Source of the DNA: Bromus sterilis
Lineage: Eukaryota; Streptophyta; Magnoliopsida; Poales; Poaceae
DNA: 64,000 nucleotides
Direction: 5' to 3'
Assembly: GCA_950022295.1 (NCBI GenBank)
Contig: OX465598.1
Span: forward strand, 92,914,001-92,978,000
In this document: piece by piece, positions 33,896-46,903 of the stretch
How the letters are laid out: each line of letters begins with the position of its first letter
Numbering within the stretch: the first letter of the stretch is position 1
Notes under the pieces: model-generated
Told to the model about the DNA's origin: nothing
Databases searched by the model: none
Seen by the model: the letters and a program-made list of their open reading frames with translations, nothing else
Program-made: the position numbers and the translations under genes

Positions 33896-35741
33896 GAACA
33901 TCGTTGGATATAGATTTCTAGTGGTGAAATCTGAGGTACTTGACGTGAAGGTCAGTACGATTATGGAGTCTAAAGATGCTACATTCTTTGAGGATATATT
34001 TCCCATGAGAGATATGCAAAGCACTTCTAGACAGGAATCTGATGAGATTCTTGAACCCGCCATTCCGATGGAATATTATGAACGAACTCATGATGATAAT
34101 CCTGTGGAGGAGGACGATGAAGATCCTATTAGGAGCAAGAGACAGAGGACTGCAAAGTCCTTTGGTGATGATTTCATTGTGTACCTCGTGGATGATACTC
34201 CCACTTCTATTTCAGAAGCTTATGCATCACCAGATGCTGACTACTGGAAATATGCGGTTCGTAGCGAGATGGATTCCATCTTGGCTAATGGAACATGGGA
34301 AATCACTGATCGTCCCTATGGTTGCAAACCTGTGGGATGTAAATGGGTGTTCAAAAAGAAGCTTAGGCCTGATGGTAGTATTGAAAAATACAAGGCTAGG
34401 CTCGTGGCTAAGGGCTATACCCAGAAGGAAGGAGAAGATTTCTTCGATACTTATGCACCGGTGGCCAGACTGACAACCATTCGAGTATTACTCTCGTTGG
34501 CTGCCTCGCATGGTCTTCTTGTCCATCAAATGGACGTTAAGACGGCTTTCCTAAATGGAGAGCTAGACGAGGAAATCTACATGCAACAGCCAGATGGCTT
34601 TGTAGTAGATGTTCAGGAAGGAAAGGTGTGCAAGCTATTGCAATCTTTATATGGCCTCAAGCAAGCACCTAAGCAGTGGCATGAGAAGTTTGATAAAACT
34701 TTGACATCTGCTGGCTTCCTTGTAAGTGAAGCTGACAAATGTGTATACCATCGCCATGGTGGGGGCGAAGGAGTTATACTGTGCTTATATGTTGATGACA
34801 TACTGATATTTGGAACCAACCTCAAAGTCATTGAGGAGGTTAAGACATTTCTATCTCAAAACTTTGAGATGAAAGATCTTGGTGTGGCTGATGTTATCTT
34901 GAACATCAAGCTATTGAGAGATAATGAGGGTGGAATTACGCTTTTGCAATCCCACTACGTTGAGAAGATTCTGAGTCGCTTTGGATATTCAGATTGCAAA
35001 TCTTCTCCAACACCATATGATCCTAGTGTGCGGATTCGAAAGTTCGAAGGCACAGCTGTAGATCAATTGAGATATTCTCAAGTGATTGGATCACTCATGT
35101 ACCTAGCTTGCGCTACGAGGCCTGACATCGCATTTGCTGTGAGCAAATTGAGCCGGTTTGTCTCAAATCCGGGAGATGTTCATTGGCATGCTATTGAAAG
35201 AGTTATGCACTATCTAAAGGGTACAATGAGCCATGGACTTCACTATACCGGATACCCGTCAGTACTTGAAGGGTATAGTGATGCAAATTGGATTTCTGAT
35301 ACTGATGAGATGAAGGCCACAAGTGGATATGTGTTCACACTTGGAGGTGGCGCTGTTTCATGGAAGTCTTGCAAGCATACTATCTTAACGAAGTCGACAA
35401 TGGAAGCAGAACTCACAGCACTTGATAAATCCTGCACTGAAGCAGAATGGCTTCGAGAGCTTTTGATGGACTTGCCAGTGGTTGAAAAGCCGATTCCGGC
35501 TATCCTTATGAACTGGGATAATCAAACGGTGATTGTTAAGGCAAAGAGTTCAAAGGAAAACATGCAATCCACAAAGCATATAAGAAGGAGATTGAAGTCT
35601 GTCAGACATTTGAGAAACTCCGGAGTAATAGCATTGGATTACATCCAATCGGCTAAGAATCTGTCAGATCCCTTCACCAAAGGTCTATCACGTATTGTGA
35701 TAGACAATGCATCGAGGGAGATGGGTATGAGACCCACATGA
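33850..35741 (+). CDS. Copia reverse transcriptase and RNase H (pol, after the frameshift)
   Basis: This frame is open well upstream (from about 33756) but homologous only from about 33850. It reads FLGYAKNIVGYRF (end of integrase), an acidic linker (HDDNPVEEDDEDP), and then RT with WKYAVRSEMDSI, CKWVFKKKL, KARLVAKGYTQKEGEDF and MDVKTAFLNGELDEEIYM. The LYVDDILIF active site (about 34784-34812) and LGVADVILNIKLL follow, then RNase H (GYSDANWISD, TKSTMEAELTAL, STKHIRRRL). The stop is at 35739-35741. All catalytic residues I can check are present. It copies element RNA to cDNA in the cytoplasmic particle. Confidence 0.92.
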
Positions 35742-36283
35742 GTTGCCCTGGTGGTAACCCAACCTACATGATCGGAGATCCCGTGAAATAGGACCTGGGA
35801 AAACAAGCTAGTGGTTAACTGAGGAGAGTAATTTTATTACCCACTCCGTTGGAGATGCAATACTCTCGGTAACTGTATGGTAGGTTGACTTTTGTCTTAA
35901 TGTGTTCTGAGGCTTTCATAAGCGAGATGCTATCCTACAGAGCGATCTCTGGAAGAACACACCTATATGAGCCCGACTGCTGGTCCCAGTCTATGAGATA
36001 GGGTAATCTCTAGGAAGCTCATGAATAGGCAAGGAGTGTGACTAATATGCTCCACCCGCGGGGTCAGCCTTCGGCAGCCTAGTATCGGTAAGACAAGGAG
36101 TGAAACTTCTTCACGCCAAACTGTCAATTCAAGGCATAGTCCATTGTTCAGTTGTGAAGGAATGTAATTATTTGCTCTAGGTGGATGTTCAACCTTAACT
36201 GGTCTCCACTAAAAATACTGATATATCAAACAGTGTTTGGAACTAAGGACAACACCATGGGACCTTGAGATCTGGTGGGGGAT
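35742..36283 (+). other. Copia 3' untranslated region and polypurine tract
   Basis: No gene. The last bases before the 3' LTR, TCTGGTGGGGGAT (36271-36283), include the polypurine tract that primes plus-strand DNA. Confidence 0.8.
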
Positions 36284-37351
36284 TGTTGAAATCAGGCATG
36301 GGCTTTAGGCCCATCTAACAATTTCAGAAAATCTCTAAGGGCCCATGTGGGAAAAATGACATGGGTGTGGTGCTAAGTTTAGTCCCATCCCGGAAGTGGA
36401 GGGTGAGTTGCACCTCTTTATAAGGTGAGCTCTTCTACATGCTATTGAGCAAGTAGAAGAGTGAGAGCTCACGCGCGCTCCTCCTCCGCCGCCCGCCTCG
36501 CCATGCCACGCCTCGCCTCGCCTCGTCACGACGCGCGCGCGCGCGCGCCGCGGTTTTGAGCCGAGCCGAGCTAAAACCTATGTCATGTGTGCGCTTAATT
36601 TTTGCCAGTCAGGAACGGCTAATTAATTGGCATTAATTTTTAGTTAATGCAATTAATCACGAGTTAACCGCTGCATGATCTGAGACGTCAATCGTGGGCC
36701 AACTCGGTCGCGGGTATCCAGTCCCACGTCGCCCTACCTCGGCTGTGTATAAAAGGAGCCGCGGCAACCCTAGCCGCCACACAACAGAATAGACGATCGC
36801 ATCTGTTCTTTCTCGCGCACCGCCCACGTTGTTCCACGCACTGCCGCTGCCTCCGGCGATCCCATCCCGTCCGTCGCGTGCACGGCTGTGCGGGAGAGCA
36901 GGCCTCCGGAACCGTGCTCCTTGCGATCCTGCACCGGGATAGGAGCAATAAGGTTTTTTGGGAGCGTCTACGACACGACTGCTCGCTTCCGCTCCGACTC
37001 GTCTACTTCGACTACCTCCTCTACGTCGCCATGTCTACCGAAGCTGAGAAGGCCGCTGCCGAGAAGCTCGCTCAGGAGGAGGCCGCCGCCGCCAAGAAGA
37101 CCGCCGACGAACTTGCTGCTGCTACCAGCGCATCCGCTGCTGCGATCTGGCCGAACGGAGGGTATGATCTACTCACCCCATTCATCGTTGTTTTCATCTA
37201 TGCCATGCTTATTGTCCGCGTACATATATTTGTTATCTGCATAGATCTGAGTTGCATGGTTAAGTATCAGTATGAGATTAATCTTGCATGCGTCATGTTC
37301 ATGATTTATCTAGGGATTAAATTGTTTGGAAAATTGCTAATATATCCAACA
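36284..37351 (+). repeat. Copia 3' LTR (1068 bp)
   Basis: It repeats the 5' LTR with a second copy of the gag start (ATG at 37031) and the donor side of the candidate intron. It retains TATAAAAGG (36748-36756), missing upstream, and has an extra GC-rich CGCGCG tract (about 36530-36550). Confidence 0.93.
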
Positions 37352-37356
37352 AGAGG

Positions 37357-39024
37357 ACCCACAAAAAAAAGACTAGGGAGACAGGGAACACAGGAAAGGT
37401 TAGAAATCCAAGATTTCAGTGGGTCTAGATCCAATGGCTTAACTCTGTGAAGAATGATATTAAGGTTCTTAATAAGATTGTGCTGCCATTGAGCTAAAGA
37501 AGCATCCGTGTTCTTAAAAATCTTGCATTTCTGCCATTGAGCTAAAGAAGCATCCGTATTCTTGCATTTCTTTGCTTCCAAATATTCCACATGCCAGAAG
37601 AAACAATCTCCATGAAGCAAGGACCGGTGAAAGCATTTTTATTAGTAGAGAAAAGATCCACCAGATTATGATTGGCTCCCCATCGAATATTGATTTTCCT
37701 CCAGCAACTCATGGCAAAAACACAGTTGAAAAAGGTGTTCTCTATCCTCTCTCTGATCTCTTGATCATAAAGCACAATTGATGCCAATACCAAGAGTCCA
37801 ATGACGTCTCTCCATCATTCTCTGGTGTTAAGTCTGTCCACTATCAGTAGCCACATGAAAACTTTCTTTTTAGGCATATATTTGCTAGCCCAAATCATAG
37901 GAAAAATAGGATAGATATGCAGGCAGCTAAACATGAGCTTATAATAACCAAAAAAAGAATAAGGTCCATTATCAGACTTACCAAAAGCCAAAAATCCTGG
38001 CTATTATCACTCCCTGTGGTGTTCTCCAGAATGTTATGCAGATCAATGAGCTCAGAGTATGCTTGAGGATAAAGAGGTAGAGAAAGGAATTGTGCTATTT
38101 GTACAACATACTCAACATTTTTCAAATCCTTAAGAGATATGTCAGGGTTAATTCTGGCATTATTTTAGCAAACACTTGCCACACCCATCAATCTTTCCAA
38201 CATAAAATAGATCTACTGTCACCAAGCATAGGTACAACAACAACTCTATTTTTTTAGAAGTGAACATACATCTCTCCACCAGAAAGAGCATATTTTACCA
38301 CAAGCTTGTGGCATCTCAGAGCTATAATGAGATTTCCAAATTATGTCTACCCAGGGGTATCAACTCTGTTAAAAAACTTGAGGAGATGCTTGAGGAGTAG
38401 AGCTTCATTGTGGACCTCAAGGCTAAGAATATCTATCCCTCCTTTGGATTTAGATCTGCATACCATGTGCCAAGCTGCCAAGGAAACATGGTGTTGAGTT
38501 ATATCATATTTTCTCCAAAGATAGAGCCTTTTGATTTTTCCCATGTGCATTATAACAGTCTTTTCAATTTCAAACATACACATAAAATAGGTAGGGAGTG
38601 AAAATAGGACCGAGTTGATGTATGTTAACCTATCAGCATAGTTTAAGAAACGAGAAGCAAAATTTAAACATCTCTTCATCATATTAACCAAGGGGGATAA
38701 ATCCGTGACTGTGGGTTTACCGAGTCCCATTAGGATCCCCAGATATGTGAAAGGTAGAGCGACCACAACACAATAAAAAAACTCTGCCAACATCCTAGTG
38801 TAGTTATGATCAACATTTATGGGAACTGGGCAAGATATGTTAAAGTTGACCTTCAAATCGTGGACTCCTGAAAGAACTCCAAGATTATTTTTACCACAAC
38901 CAGCTGATAGATAGAGGTTTCAAGAACTAAAAGTGTGTCATACGCATACTACACCATAGGAAAATCGTGACCTTCAATATGAACTGGGGTAGAAATTTGT
39001 CCATCTAAGAAGGCTTTGTTTATT
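37357..39024 (-). pseudogene. LINE reverse transcriptase C-terminal part and zinc-binding domain
   Basis: Minus-strand frames read HIEGHDFP and a degraded active-site region near 38970-38940 (YAYDTLL for the usual YADDTLL). They continue with PFTYLGILMGLGKPTVTDLS, RLTYINSVLFSLPTYFMC, SLAAWHMVCRSKSKGGIDIL and NEALLLKHLLKFFNR (38856-38347). Further on comes a C-terminal zinc-binding part, FFNCVFAMSCWRKINIRWG and GMWNIWKQRNARI (37793-37542). These are the standard C-terminal half of plant L1-type ORF2. Many stops and frameshifts mark it as dead. At 39025 it is broken by the hAT element and resumes at 63556. Confidence 0.85.
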
Positions 39025-39453
39025 AGAGTCCGATGTTTTGAGTGGATGAGTTGTTCTGGGGTAGTGACTCTTGACTAGTCGTGACTAGTTAAGACTCATG
39101 GTCGACTAGTCGATATGAGTTAAGAAATAGGTACAACAGAATTACCATATTATATGTATATATTAATTAATAATTTGTAATACAAACTTGGCATTTTCAT
39201 ACAATGTCCAAGTTCTTCCTCTTCTCCAAGAACCAGAAGCCTACAAGACACTAAAACCAATATGATTTTCATAAGAAAGTAAGAAACTAAGAATGAAGTT
39301 CAACACTCCAGTAGTCCAACCCAATGATCAAATATCAAACACATCACAAATAGGGTAGCAAATAAAGAAGTTCAACAATGAAATTAAAACATTATATGTC
39401 AAATATTAAGTTACATGCAACCAGATTCAAATGCAATTAATAAGTTCAACACT

Positions 39454-42084
39454 TCAAAAAGAAAACTTGAATGTCAGATAGAAACAACACATCTTCAAGC
39501 AATCAAGCCCCAAGTTCCATGTCTTTAAGTTGAAACTTAGATTTTTGATCATTTGGTGAATCATCATCCTCTTCATAATTGCTATCCATGTATTCATCAT
39601 ATTTTGCCGCATGTAATTCATGCACAACCAACCTTTTTTTCCTGAGTGGTTTCGAGTGTAGGTGATATAAGGGCACATGGGACGTGCAATAGCCATAGAT
39701 TCATCAACTTGAGACTAAAGTAGTGGTGTTTCACTGTCCATGACTTGAGCTTGATGTCCATGGTCGATTTCAACATTGATATAAACCTTCATTATCTCAT
39801 TGAAATTTTGGTAGGATAAGTGGATTACACTTCGCTGATTTAGAGCCTTGCTCAGATCATTTTCTGGTTGTTGGAGACATATGATAGCTTGTTCAATCTC
39901 TTGTAGGACTCGAGACGGTTTCTCCCTTTGGTGTGGATATGAAAGAACAGAAATATGTGTGAAGCTACTAAAGTTAACTTATCAGACCAGCCAACTAATG
40001 GATACTTACATGAGAAATTACACTCTAATTGCGCTGGCATTGGAATGCTGAATACCATAGATTAATGATTCACTTTGTCACAGTTTGGAGGTCAAAAGCA
40101 AGGCCACCATAAGCACTTCACAAAGTAACTACAAAATAAGTTCAACATTAAAGAGAAGACCAAAATAACCAACAAGTAGTGGAATAAGTGAGTTGAAAAA
40201 GAAGACACAAGATGCCATAAAATGTGTACTTACGAGGGCTCTTTTTGTCGTGGTCTTTAATTTACAATGGCTTCGAGAAAGATTCACCGTCCGTCCACTA
40301 ATAGTCGCCACCTTCCCTAATCATAGTTGCTTGCAGGTCATCATCAGGTACCATCTTCCATAGTGCATCATTGAACATTGAATAGAGACATGGAGCTTGT
40401 GTTTTGTTGACCTCCCTAATGGCAAATAATTTATTTGGATTCAAGAATAATGCAACACCATGTAGCTTTTGTTCAATTTGATTATCCCACCTCTTATCAA
40501 TAGTAGCTAGCCCTTGGCCTAGGAGGTTTCTCTTATGTGTCAAAGCTTGTTTTATGTGTGTCTTTGCAACATCCATGGTTCCCCACATTTCATCCATAGC
40601 CGGTGGCTCATCACCATCAACGATCCTCAAGGCTTTAAGAAGTGGTTGGGAAGCTCTCATGCAACACTCCACCAATTGCTAAAACGACACAACGATCACA
40701 ATTGTTGTAGCTTCCTTCCCTCCTTCGATGTCCTTTAATTTTTTTTCATACCATTCTGTGCTAACAAAGAGAGCTTTCAGTGTTTGCCTTTGCTTCCAGA
40801 TACTGGCCAAAGTAAGGAATGACGTAACAAAATGAGTTGCTCCAGGACTCAAAATTTCTTGCTTACCATTTAAGCTTCTCATTAAATCAAGAACCTTTCC
40901 ATGGGAATAAATAAATCTGGTTGTTCTCTTTAATTTATTAATGCAACTATTGAACTCTTTGATCTTCCCGATGCCCTCTAGCATAAGATCCAAATAGTGG
41001 CCCGCACAAGGTGTCTAATACAAAGTAGGATACTTCTCCATTAGAAGTCTGCTGGCTGCCTTGTAGTTAAATCTATTATTGCTAACTACTTGGACTACAA
41101 ATTCAAGGCTAATTGCATCAATTTGTTCGCTCAACAACTTTGCCACCAGATTTGCATCAACTGTTTCAGAAGAAACATTGGTTGTCCCTAAGGAGAAGGT
41201 ACATTCTGAACTATCGAAGAGGATTTTGATCAAGTGCTGCCCAATGATGTACATCCAACCATTGTACATGAGTGAGCAACCATATTATTTCCATGCAACT
41301 TCATGCTTCCCTCTCAAGCTATCGGTCTTGAACTTTGTATTCTAAAGCAATAGTTCCCTCACTCAATGATAAGACGAAGATATATAATCAAAACCTTACC
41401 GCTCTATAGATTCCAATAGAATATCCCAACTCCTTGAATTGATAATATTGATTGGGAGGCAATTCTCATACAAAAAGTCATCTCATGATCATCTACAATA
41501 TTTTTTTTCTCCTTTGTCTTCTTGTTGTAATCCTTCATGGTCTTTTGAGTTCCCGTTGACATATGTATCTCAACAATCGCCTCTTTCAGTCTCTTCCAAA
41601 TCTGATCTGCAATGGACTTTCCTTGCTTCTTTGCCATCACCGTCACCAAACGAGTAGTCCCTTGCGATTTCCTTTTCCTGGAGGCATTGGTATTGGAAGC
41701 TTTTAAACTTGCTTAAACCTTCTTTGTTCAAAACTTTCTTCACCACATTCCTCTTCATCAAGATTTTTAAAACTGTATGAGTGAGTCCTCAAGTACTCGG
41801 GCAACCCCTTTTGAATTGAAGACATTTCATTTGGGCACATATTCACAATTGTAAATCCCCAAGCAAGATGCTTCTTCATCATACAAGGTCAGGAGGAAAA
41901 TTTTCAAATCACATTGCAACAACAACCTCTTGTCGAGATCTGGCCAGCATGCATATTTCCATGCTGGATCCTTGCTCCTTGTTGGCATCCTCTTAGGATT
42001 GTTGCATTGATCATAGTGCTCGTTAGCTTATGTTTTAGCTTGAGCTAATCGAACAACTTGGGATGTCTCTGGTTGGGAGGACAT
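39454..42084 (-). pseudogene. hAT transposase, many stops and frameshifts
   Basis: Starting from ATG 42084 the minus strand reads MSSQPETSQVVRLAQ, then a BED-finger start (TRSKDPAWKYACWPDL). A central transposase region follows in several frames: MDLMLEGIGKIKEFNSCINK, FVTSFLTLASIWKQRQTLKA, then ASQPLLKALRIVDGDEPPAM and QKLHGVALFLNPNKLFAIRE. A C-terminal dimerisation-like part reads HIHTKGRNRLESYKRLNKL (39960-39880). This order is that of grass hAT (DUF659 plus hAT C-terminal) transposases. The cut-and-paste enzyme would be inactive here. At least six stops or shifts are visible, including a TAA soon after the start. Confidence 0.85.
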
Positions 42085-42598
42085 GGTGTATGCTATGAAT
42101 CTGTCATAGAAGGAAACATAACTCCACTTAGTTGTTTTTCACCTAATGAAGAACTAAGCTACGAAGAACAAGCACTATAACAGATCAAAGCAAAAGGAAA
42201 AGAGAGGATAGTAGTTACTAGGGGAGGAGTACACCAGCAGCAGCCGGTGGCAACCGGGAGAGGAGCAGGCCAGCAACAACAACCAGGGGAGGGGTAACAA
42301 ATAGCATAGGAGTAGACTAGCTTGAGGATATTCCAACCAACATGATTGTGGGGCGGCGGCGGCGAACAAGGGATAGGGTCAAATGATTGGTTTGGCTCAA
42401 GGGGGAAACTAGTTCGATCTATGTTTCACAGGGGATTGGGCAAGCAAATAGAAAATAATATGACAGATGGGACGAACTTTTAGTCATTCGAATCAATACC
42501 TAGACTAGTGGAGACTAGTCGATCGAGTCACTCGACACAACCAATTAGTCATCTACATGTTGAGTTACTCTCATCATTGCGACTTGTGCATTAGTGGA

Positions 42599-44242
42599 TG
42601 ATACGTCCCAAACGTATCTATAATTTCTGCTTGCTCCATGCATGTTTTGTGTGATATTGGTATGATCTAGATACACTTTCATACACTTTTGATCATATTT
42701 GGACTAACTTATTAACTCAGTGCACCACAGTGCCAGTTCCTGTTTTCTGCTGTTTTTCTATTTCAGTTTTCCCCCATATTAAAAGTGCTCCAAAAATCCA
42801 GGAAAAATCAGATAAAAAACCAGCGCAACGGAAGCTTCCGAAACCCCGAAGGAGGGCCAGAGGGCCCCCACCTGGTGCCCAGGCGGCCAGGTGGCGCGGC
42901 CTAGGGCTTGGCCGCGCCACCAGGGCGCCTGGACCCCTGCTCCCCCTGGATGCCCCCTTCTCCTATTTAATCTCCGTGATGCGAAACCCCTGAAGATAGA
43001 ACCCTTTTTCGCGATCTCGCCTCTGTTCCGCCGCCGCCGCACTTCCAAGATCGGGAGCGCCAGCAGACTTCTTTCCGGCACCCTGTCGGAGGGAGGATTG
43101 ACCTCCGGGAGCTTTCCCTCCACCATGGACGCTTCCCGGATGTGCCGTGAGTAGTTTTCTTTGGACCATGGGTCCGTGATCAGTACCTATGTGATGTTCT
43201 CCTCCCCTCTTTATTATTCATGGTTTAGTCCTCGTGAGCTGCCCTACATGATCGAGGCACATATGTAATCTTTCTGTCGTTGCTATGCTGAGTTTGCTGG
43301 GATCTTATGGATTATGAGATTATGTTCAGATTGTAATTGAGTAATATATTTGGTTCTTATCTTTTATATTTTTGTTCCTAAGTAATTCTTGTATGTTCTC
43401 CGTTGCTGTTTATTGCTTTGGCCAAGTAGTAGGTAGTGACTCCAAGAGGGAACGTTATGCTTGATTGTGGGTTCATGCCTCCCGATGACATGCTTGAGTG
43501 ATAGAAACATGAGTCTAGGGGATGTGTTGTTGCCACAAGGGGGAAACAACGGTGCTTGTAACCACGGTTGCAAGGATTGTTTACTTTACACAAAGTTCTT
43601 TTAATGCAGTTGTCTGTTACTTTGGGTTTACACTTTGGGTGGGGCTCGCAACTTAATACCAGCGAGATGTTCTGGATAGATATCTCAAGGTGGATGATTA
43701 GTAGTAGATGCAGTTGGATTTCGGTCTACTTATTTTGGCGTACCGCCCATGATTTTGAGCCTCGTCCTTTCTTTGTAGCATAGTTAGCATTGCGGTGCGT
43801 TTTTAATCCTGTCAATTGCCCAGCTGTAATTTGTTTACCTCGCATAGCAGTTTTATCATCTTTTGGGAGAGATACATCACTAGTGAACATCACGGGACCC
43901 CGGTCCATATTCTCATCACTATTTACACGCTTATTTACTTTTCTGCGTTTACTTTCTAGATGCTATCACGATTATCATTATCCCTTGTGTTTGATCCTTT
44001 GTAAACAACAAGACCGGAGAGATTGACAACCTCTCTGAACTTCGTAGGGAGCAAAGTTATTTGTTTCTGTGTTCAGGTCCACGTCAGTTGCGCTGCTGAC
44101 ACCTACTTATCATCTCCGGAGTCCTACAGGAGACAAACCCTATCCTCTACATAGGGGAAATTTGCTGCTATCCTACATCTCACCTTCCACTTGAGGGTAA
44201 CAAACGAAGGGCGATAAACCATTATCATCATCTCGCACATCA
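42599..44242 (+). repeat. Athila-like 5' LTR (1644 bp)
   Basis: Starts TGATACGTCCCAAACG and ends TCTCGCACATCA. A CTCCTATTTAATCTCC TATA-like motif (about 42960-42975) precedes a leader-like region with a small open frame starting at 43124. Confidence 0.93.
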
Positions 44243-44252
44243 AGAAAATTTC

Positions 44253-44270
44253 TGGCGCCGTTGCCGGGGA
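44253..44270 (+). promoter_or_regulatory. Athila-type primer-binding site
   Basis: TGGCGCCGTTGCCGGGGA lies 10 bases after the LTR end. This sequence is the usual priming site of Athila-group elements (tRNA-Asp type, from general knowledge). Confidence 0.9.
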
Positions 44271-44313
44271 CTCCGAGTGCTAAGATAGGGGAGTTTCCCA
44301 CTACCTTTTACCT

Positions 44314-45231
44314 TTGCTTTTTAGTCTTGTTAGTTTACCTTTCAGTTTTTATCTTTGTGTCTTATATCAAAAATCACAAAAAATATTTATCTTGCTAGTA
44401 GTTGTCATTACGTCTGGTCCTTTTTCCTTTGTCGAGACGAAAGTTCTCACCTCTAAACAAAAAGGTGGTGAAAGTTTAAAAGATGCTTGGTATATAATTA
44501 ATGATTCTCATAAAAGAGCCACCAAGAAGCAATCCACTACTATCCTGCTTAGAAATTTTTATGTTGGGATTACTCCTTGGAATAGGTTCATTCTAGATAC
44601 TGCTATCAATGGGAATTTCCTAGAAGCCCCAATTTGGGAGTCTCTTAATGTTATTGAAAATCTTGTTGGAAATCTCCCTGTTGCTAGCATACAAGAAGAT
44701 ATAACTCTAGCTCACATTACGAAGAAGCTTGAAAATATAGAGTTAGAAATACCAAGTATAGCAGGGATAAATGAGTTGAATCGCAATATTCAAGGGAATT
44801 TGAATAGACTTGATAGCTCCATACTTAAAAAATTTAAAACTTTGGAGACCATCAAATCCCATGACATGGATCCTTCTAGGATTGATAAGATTGAGGAAAT
44901 CATTAATACTCTAGGAACTAATTTCTCCTCAATCAAACCAAAAAAGGTAGAAACTCCGGAAAGAAATGAACCTAAGTTCAATTATGTCCCTGAGGTTCCC
45001 CGGCCTAAAAATAATCCACCCATTGCAAAGGAAGTTGAAACCGTGAAAATTTTGGAAGAAATAACTCCTTTTGATAAATTTATAAATAAAACTCCCATTG
45101 ATTTTCCGCCTTTTGGTTTTCTCCATAGAAGTATCTTCATTAGGCCTTTATTAGAAATACCTCTTAAGACTAGTTGTACAATTGAAGAGCTTTTTGATGA
45201 TCTTGATGATGATTCGATAGATACAACTTGA
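44314..45231 (+). CDS. Gag-like protein of the Athila-like element (305 residues)
   Basis: The recognisable part begins about codon 53: GESLKDAWYIINDSHKRATK, LLRNFYVGITPWNRFILD, NGNFLEAPIWESLNVIENLV. This is the Athila gag core found in Triticeae elements. A helical stretch follows (THITKKLENIELEI-like) and a Pro/Lys/Glu-rich part. A conserved-looking tail reads IDFPPFGFLHRSIFIRPLLE and ends in an acidic block (LFDDLDDDS). No zinc knuckle is seen. The first 50 residues (hydrophobic, LFSLVSLPFSFYLCV) are probably leader sequence read as protein, so the true start is likely further in. The frame has no stops. Confidence 0.7.
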   Translation: MLFSLVSLPFSFYLCVLYQKSQKIFILLVVVITSGPFSFVETKVLTSKQKGGESLKDAWYIINDSHKRATKKQSTTILLRNFYVGITPWNRFILDTAINGNFLEAPIWESLNVIENLVGNLPVASIQEDITLAHITKKLENIELEIPSIAGINELNRNIQGNLNRLDSSILKKFKTLETIKSHDMDPSRIDKIEEIINTLGTNFSSIKPKKVETPERNEPKFNYVPEVPRPKNNPPIAKEVETVKILEEITPFDKFINKTPIDFPPFGFLHRSIFIRPLLEIPLKTSCTIEELFDDLDDDSIDTT

Positions 45232-46903
45232 TCTTTTGCTTTATGCCTAGCTTAAAGGCGTAAAAGAAAGCGCTTGTTGGGAGGCAACCCAAGATGTTTT
45301 TACTTCTTTTTTAGTGGTATTGATGATTTTTACTACGTAGCAACATCATTGTATTTTTATTTTCAAGCTTTGTGCCAAGTTATAGCCTCATATGATAAGG
45401 GAAGCAAAAGTTGTGACATGCTGTCCAGAAAACAGATTCTGTCTACTTGACGGAAAAAATCGGAAAAAATCACCAATTTATCTTTTTGAGCCGATTTTAT
45501 TACACAGCGTGCTCTATACAATTGTGAAACTTTCGTATGTTCTGATTTTTTTTATTTGAGTTGCAGAAGTGCCCCGAAAAAATTCTCTACTACCCGATGT
45601 TCTGTTTTTCATAGATTCTGCCACGTTTTGCCTTTCCTTACTTTTACAAACCTTAAGCTTGTTTTTATTTTCAAAAACCTTTTGGAAATCTTGAGAAATA
45701 GTAGATATTCAAGAATATCTTTATATCCAGTGGGGAAAAGTTATTTTATTAAGGGTACTAACCTCTCTAATCAGCTTATGATGAGTTATGTATGAAGGGA
45801 GTTTTCAAGTGTGCGATGGAAGATGACGAAAGAAGATCCGGGAGTGTCAAGCGCTCAAGCTTGGGGATGCCCCCATGCATCCCCAATAAATATTTAAGGA
45901 GACTCAAGCGTATAAGCTTGGGGATGCCCCCGTGCATCCCCTTCTCCATCAACAATCATCAGTTCGTCCTTCGTCTCACTATATTTTTATCACTTCATGC
46001 GTTATGTGCTATGCTTGGAGCGTCTCGCTCTTAGGTTAATTTTTAGTTTTCTTTAGCTTTGCTTGCTGTTCATAACAAGTTAGACTCCAGCTTACTTTTT
46101 TTGGGAGATAAACACGCTCCACTTCAATCTAGAACACATCATAGGATTTTTAATGCTTATCTTTCTGCTGTTGTGTTTTCTTTATCTTTTCATAGCTACT
46201 GCCATGTTTAGTTTTAGTCTTAGTTTGTCTTTAGCAAGAGCCTTGGATTTTGTTTAGTTTTTTTGCTGCAACTCTCTTTAGTTTTCATGTTTATCTTGTT
46301 AAGAGAGTTGGTTGTTGCACTGAGTTGTGTTTTGTCTTGAAAGTAGGTAATCTAGGTCGCTATTCAATTGTAGTAGTAACTTTCAATAGTTTTGAGGTAT
46401 TGTTGTGAGTAATGTTTGAACTTTTGGTGTCAAGATCTCTAGCCTATTAGTGATAGGTGTCGTATTTTGGGAAATCCGTGTTTATTTTCAAAACCTACAA
46501 AACTAGTTGAGAACTCTAGCTACTAGATGGATCGCTAATCTTTTGAGGGATCGGATATTAGAGTACACTCACGTACCATGAGTCGAGGATGCGCAAGGAT
46601 AACCAAACCCCCATACACTCCTCCTCGGGGTAATTGTCTCTTTGTGAACCTCCTCATTAGATTGAGAGTTACTGATAATAAGTGCATGAGTTCTTCAGAC
46701 TAATGTAAGTATTGAAAGTTGACACTTCCACCTCCTCATATTTGCTAGCCTCTTCCGTACCGTGCATTGCCTTCTTCTCACTCTGAGAGTTAGCGTCCAC
46801 CTTCGCCGGTACATTCAAACCCTTGGCATGATATGCTCTGTCATCACAAACCTCCCTATATCTTTCCTCAAAACATCCACCATACCTACCTATCAAGGCA
46901 TTT
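45232..46903 (+). other. Non-coding internal region of the Athila-like element
   Basis: No gene. Two copies of AAGCTTGGGGATGCCCCC and its palindromic continuation lie at 45857-45884 and 45914-45941 (listed separately). The rest is T-rich. Confidence 0.7.
45857..45941 (+). repeat. Two direct copies of a palindromic polypurine-like motif
   Basis: 28 bp units AAGCTTGGGGATGCCCCCRT plus GCATCCCC at 45857-45884 and 45914-45941. Each contains the inverted pair GGGGATGC/GCATCCCC. The first half also forms the polypurine tract at 61859-61872, next to the 3' LTR. Confidence 0.9.

Larger units (their letters stand above)
30815..37351 (+). mobile_element. Near-complete Ty1/copia LTR retrotransposon
   Basis: Two LTRs (30815-31807, 36284-37351; TGTTGAAATC .. 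ATATATCCAACA) and a perfect AGAGG duplication (30810-30814, 37352-37356) define it. Order gag, protease, integrase, RT, RNase H is copia. Only one frameshift (about 33850) interrupts pol, and the LTRs are very similar apart from indels, so it is young. It inserted into the minus-strand LINE. Gag begins in the LTR and a candidate intron crosses the LTR border; no standard tRNA-Met priming site follows the LTR. Confidence 0.93.

Noticed and set aside
44314..44470. Apparent signal peptide at the start of the Athila-like gag
   Set aside because: Homology to Athila gag begins about 50 residues later; the hydrophobic start is T-rich leader sequence read through.
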